From the NCBI RefSeq assembly GCF_011762225.1, contig NZ_JAASQI010000004.1:310001-374000 (forward strand): a DNA stretch of 64,000 bases. Reading direction: 5' to 3'. How positions within the stretch are numbered: position 1 is the stretch's first letter; each line of letters begins with the position of its first letter. A program made the position numbers and the translations under genes. Below are positions 61,956-64,000 of the stretch, piece after piece. The stretch comes from Pseudochelatococcus lubricantis (GTDB lineage: Bacteria; Pseudomonadota; Alphaproteobacteria; Rhizobiales; Beijerinckiaceae). The notes beneath the pieces are model-generated. The model saw only the letters and a program-made list of their open reading frames with translations, was not told the DNA's origin and searched no databases.

Positions 61956-62517
61956 GCTTCCGAATCCTCCTGCGAGGGCGGTGTCGGCTTTCCAGTTGAT
62001 CAGCGGCGTCATCAGCCGTGTGCGCGTCGAATGCACAAGAAAACTCGCCCGTTGCACGGCTGCCCGCGATAACCGCGATGGCCGTCGTTACGATTGATCG
62101 ACTCGGAGGAACCGCGATTCCCCACCGTCGGACTCTTGCCCAGATGCGTTAACGAGAAGTTAGCTTTACCCGGAAAAATCATCAACCTGTTGCACACAAG
62201 AAACACGGTAAAATCGTAAATATGCACACAGGACAGGTGATTAGAGCGGCGGGCATCGAAGCGCCCTCACGGCCGCCGCTCCATGTCGTTGTCGACGCAC
62301 AATCTTTTTTTAAGGAAACGGCACCCGCCTCCCGGAATCGTGCACCGGAGCGGCGAACGGGAACCCGAATCACCCCGCCACTCCCCGTTTTTCGTCCGGG
62401 CATCGAATTCGATGCCCTGGAAGCCGTCCTGTTTACGTTGAAACAGGACGGATTCTGGCTTCCTTATCTTGAGCGGATTCTGATCGACCAGATGATTCCA
62501 TCTGATCGGAACGCGCT
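61956..62517. other. 562-bp region between cell-wall genes with palindromic repeat
   Basis: The left part is the promoter region of the DUF882 gene and is AT-rich around 62155-62225. The right part is filled by the composite palindromic element described separately. A 99-codon reading frame (62222-62521, plus strand) runs through the repeat but looks like translated repeat DNA, so no gene is called. Confidence 0.5.
62419..62517. repeat. Composite mosaic palindromic element, modules 1 and 2
   Basis: Module 1 has a perfect 11-bp inner stem (62424-62434 and 62441-62451, loop ACGTTG) with outer arms GGAAGCC (62419-62425) and GGCTTCC (62457-62463). Module 2 follows with CAGATG-attc-CATCTG (62489-62504) and the arm CATCTGATCGGAACGCGCT (62499-62517). 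Module 1 matches the element at 29482 and module 2 matches that at 49763. It ends exactly at the stop codon of the L,D-transpeptidase. Confidence 0.82.
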
Positions 62518-64000
62518 CTAGAGACTGCCCTGAGCGCGGTCGACGGCTTCAAGGGCGGTCTTCATGCGTTGATCGTAGCCATACACGTCCGGCAACGTCA
62601 CGATCTTCCCATCCGGCTCCACGCGCAGCGTGAAGTACGTGAGATGGATGGGCAACGGCGTCTCCAGCCGGATGCTGCGTTCCTTGCCGCCGATCAGGCG
62701 TTCGAGACGGGTCTGCGTCCAGCCGTTGCCGAGCACCTTTTCGGCGAGTAGCAGCGGATTGTCAACACGCACGCAGCCGTGGCTGAGCGCCCTGTTGCTC
62801 TGCTTGAACAGGCTGCGGTTGGGTGTATCGTGCAGATAGATGGCCAGATCGTTGGGAAACATGAACTTGATCGTGCCGAGCGCGTTGCTTTCCCCCGGCG
62901 GCTGGCGCACGCGCACTGTTCCACCCTGGCGGATCACCTCGTAGCCGCGCCGCGCCGCGTAGCCGGGATCGCGCGCGAGCGCGGGCAGAATCTCGTTCTT
63001 GACGATGGACGGCGGCACATACCACGACGGATTGACGACAATATATTGCATCGTGTCCGAAAAGATCGGCGTCGGCGAGTCGAGCTTGCCGATGATGCCG
63101 GCCGTCGTATGGACGATCCTGTCGCCGTTCACGATCTTTACGTTCTGCTCCGGCACGTTGACGAGCGCGTATCTGTCGCCGAATTCGTGCGGGAACCAGC
63201 GCCACCGCTCCATGTTGATGCGAAGCGCCATCGCGAGCCGCGCCGTGTCGACCCGCGCGCCGACAGGTGGCGGCTCGCCGCCCGCGAGCGCGATCACCGT
63301 GCGACGGTTAGCCGCGCCGTTGCCCGGCAGCCCCTTCTCCTTCTGGAAGGCCGCGACCGCCTCCGCCAGCTTTTCGTCATAGACGCTCGCGGTCTCGGCG
63401 TCGTCCACGGGGCTCAGGCCGAGGCGCGCGCGGATCAGCGGCACGCGCTCGTCGCGCATGCCGATCTTCAGCGTCGGCCCCTGGGACAGGCGCGCCACAG
63501 GCGGGCGGGGAGTGTCCGGGCCGAGCCCCTTCAACGCCGCGAGCCGCGCCCGCAGCGCCGCATACTGCGGCGAGCGCGGCTGGTAGCTCTCCAGCGCGGC
63601 GCCGGCATCCGCCGCGAGATCAGCCACGGCGGCGAGCACGGCATCGGCGGCCGGCAGATCCGGCGCGGGCATGACGAGCGTGCCGATCTTGCGCCGGTCG
63701 AGCCGCGCACCGCGCGCATCCCGCGCGTAGGAAACCAACGCCACGGACAGCCGTATGTCTGCTTCGGCAAGCGCATCAAAAGCGCTTGAGACCGGCTCCG
63801 CCACACGGTAGCGCGCGGGCGAAAGGCCGTGGGAACCGGCGTCGCCAAGCACCTTGAGCACGGAACGCGCTGCCTCGTTCCACACGCCGTCGCGCAGCCA
63901 GAAGGGCGCAAAGCCCCGCGCCTCGTAGGCACCCACGAGGGCCTCGCGCTGGTCGCGCGGCAGGCGGGACGCGTCATCCCCCAGCAGGAACGCGCCGATC
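62518..64000 (-). CDS. L,D-transpeptidase, YcbB-like (truncated by window edge)
   Basis: At least 493 residues; the reading frame is still open at the right edge, so the N-terminus and any signal sequence are missing. The N-terminal scaffold domain and a peptidoglycan-binding domain (AEAVAAFQKEKGLPGNG) precede the YkuD catalytic domain with the active-site motif SHGCVRVDN and the upstream YVPPSIVKNEILP characteristic of the large YcbB/LdtD class. It forms 3-3 cross-links in peptidoglycan in the periplasm. Its TAG stop (62520-62518) abuts a palindromic repeat element. Confidence 0.9.
   Translation of the reverse strand, partial: IGAFLLGDDASRLPRDQREALVGAYEARGFAPFWLRDGVWNEAARSVLKVLGDAGSHGLSPARYRVAEPVSSAFDALAEADIRLSVALVSYARDARGARLDRRKIGTLVMPAPDLPAADAVLAAVADLAADAGAALESYQPRSPQYAALRARLAALKGLGPDTPRPPVARLSQGPTLKIGMRDERVPLIRARLGLSPVDDAETASVYDEKLAEAVAAFQKEKGLPGNGAANRRTVIALAGGEPPPVGARVDTARLAMALRINMERWRWFPHEFGDRYALVNVPEQNVKIVNGDRIVHTTAGIIGKLDSPTPIFSDTMQYIVVNPSWYVPPSIVKNEILPALARDPGYAARRGYEVIRQGGTVRVRQPPGESNALGTIKFMFPNDLAIYLHDTPNRSLFKQSNRALSHGCVRVDNPLLLAEKVLGNGWTQTRLERLIGGKERSIRLETPLPIHLTYFTLRVEPDGKIVTLPDVYGYDQRMKTALEAVDRAQGSL

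Noticed and set aside
62222-62521. 99-codon plus-strand frame between the cell-wall genes
   Set aside because: Its C-terminal half is simply translated palindromic repeat; a similar peptide arises from the repeat at 29.5 kb. It is treated as repeat DNA rather than a gene.

Overview
The window is high-GC (mid-60s percent by eye) chromosomal DNA with the gene repertoire of an alphaproteobacterium of the order Hyphomicrobiales (Rhizobiales). The evidence is the divergent dctA/dctBD dicarboxylate system, the heme-uptake protein HemP beside a TonB receptor, the chromosome-organising protein GapR (DUF2312) next to DUF1036 and pyruvate kinase, and rhizobial-style mosaic palindromic repeats. No tRNA, rRNA, CRISPR array, phage gene or transposase was seen. 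Species-level placement is not possible from the sequence alone.

Layout. 0-8.2 kb: small regulator/target modules, each with a readable operator: a QorR-like HxlR regulator divergent from an NAD(P)-binding protein, an EmrAB-type efflux pair divergent from its TetR, a methyltransferase, a MerR regulator with a carboxymuconolactone-decarboxylase-like protein, and an acyl-CoA ligase. 8.3-11 kb: heme acquisition (hemP and a TonB receptor) across an AT-rich divergent control region. 11.1-14 kb: a DUF4105 membrane protein, an AraC regulator and a short protein resembling the N-terminus of serralysin-type proteases. 14.1-18.3 kb: a tight operon of a membrane-anchored trypsin-like protease, MoxR ATPase, DUF58 protein and VWA protein. 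18.3-24.5 kb: a DUF3095 cyclase-fold protein, an XRE-cupin regulator divergent from an omega-amino-acid transaminase, an MFS carrier with an ArsR regulator, and a periplasmic glycerophosphodiesterase. 24.6-29.5 kb: dctA against dctBD. 29.5-34.5 kb: the murein endopeptidase MepA and a 1285-residue RTX/ExeM-type nuclease.

34.7-48.2 kb is a catabolic island. It holds two hydroxy-acid oxidases of opposite expected stereochemistry, a GntR-FCD regulator, a five-gene operon (2-hydroxyacid dehydrogenase, RidA-like protein, aminotransferase, D-amino-acid dehydrogenase, Asp/Glu-type racemase), a polar-amino-acid ABC importer, a thiamine-diphosphate enzyme and a PfkB kinase. Together these look able to take up one amino acid or hydroxy acid in any stereochemical form and channel it to a single 2-oxo acid. 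The substrate is unknown.

48.2-57.3 kb carries a polyphosphate:AMP phosphotransferase downstream of a complete-looking seven-gene V/A-type ATPase operon (order B-D-I-K-E-DUF2764-A), an unexpected machine for an alphaproteobacterium. 57.5-64 kb is core chromosome: pyk, DUF1036, gapR, a DUF882 peptidase-fold protein and an L,D-transpeptidase that runs off the right edge. Three related hairpin elements, at 29.48, 49.76 and 62.42 kb, sit exactly at gene ends and share modules with one another.
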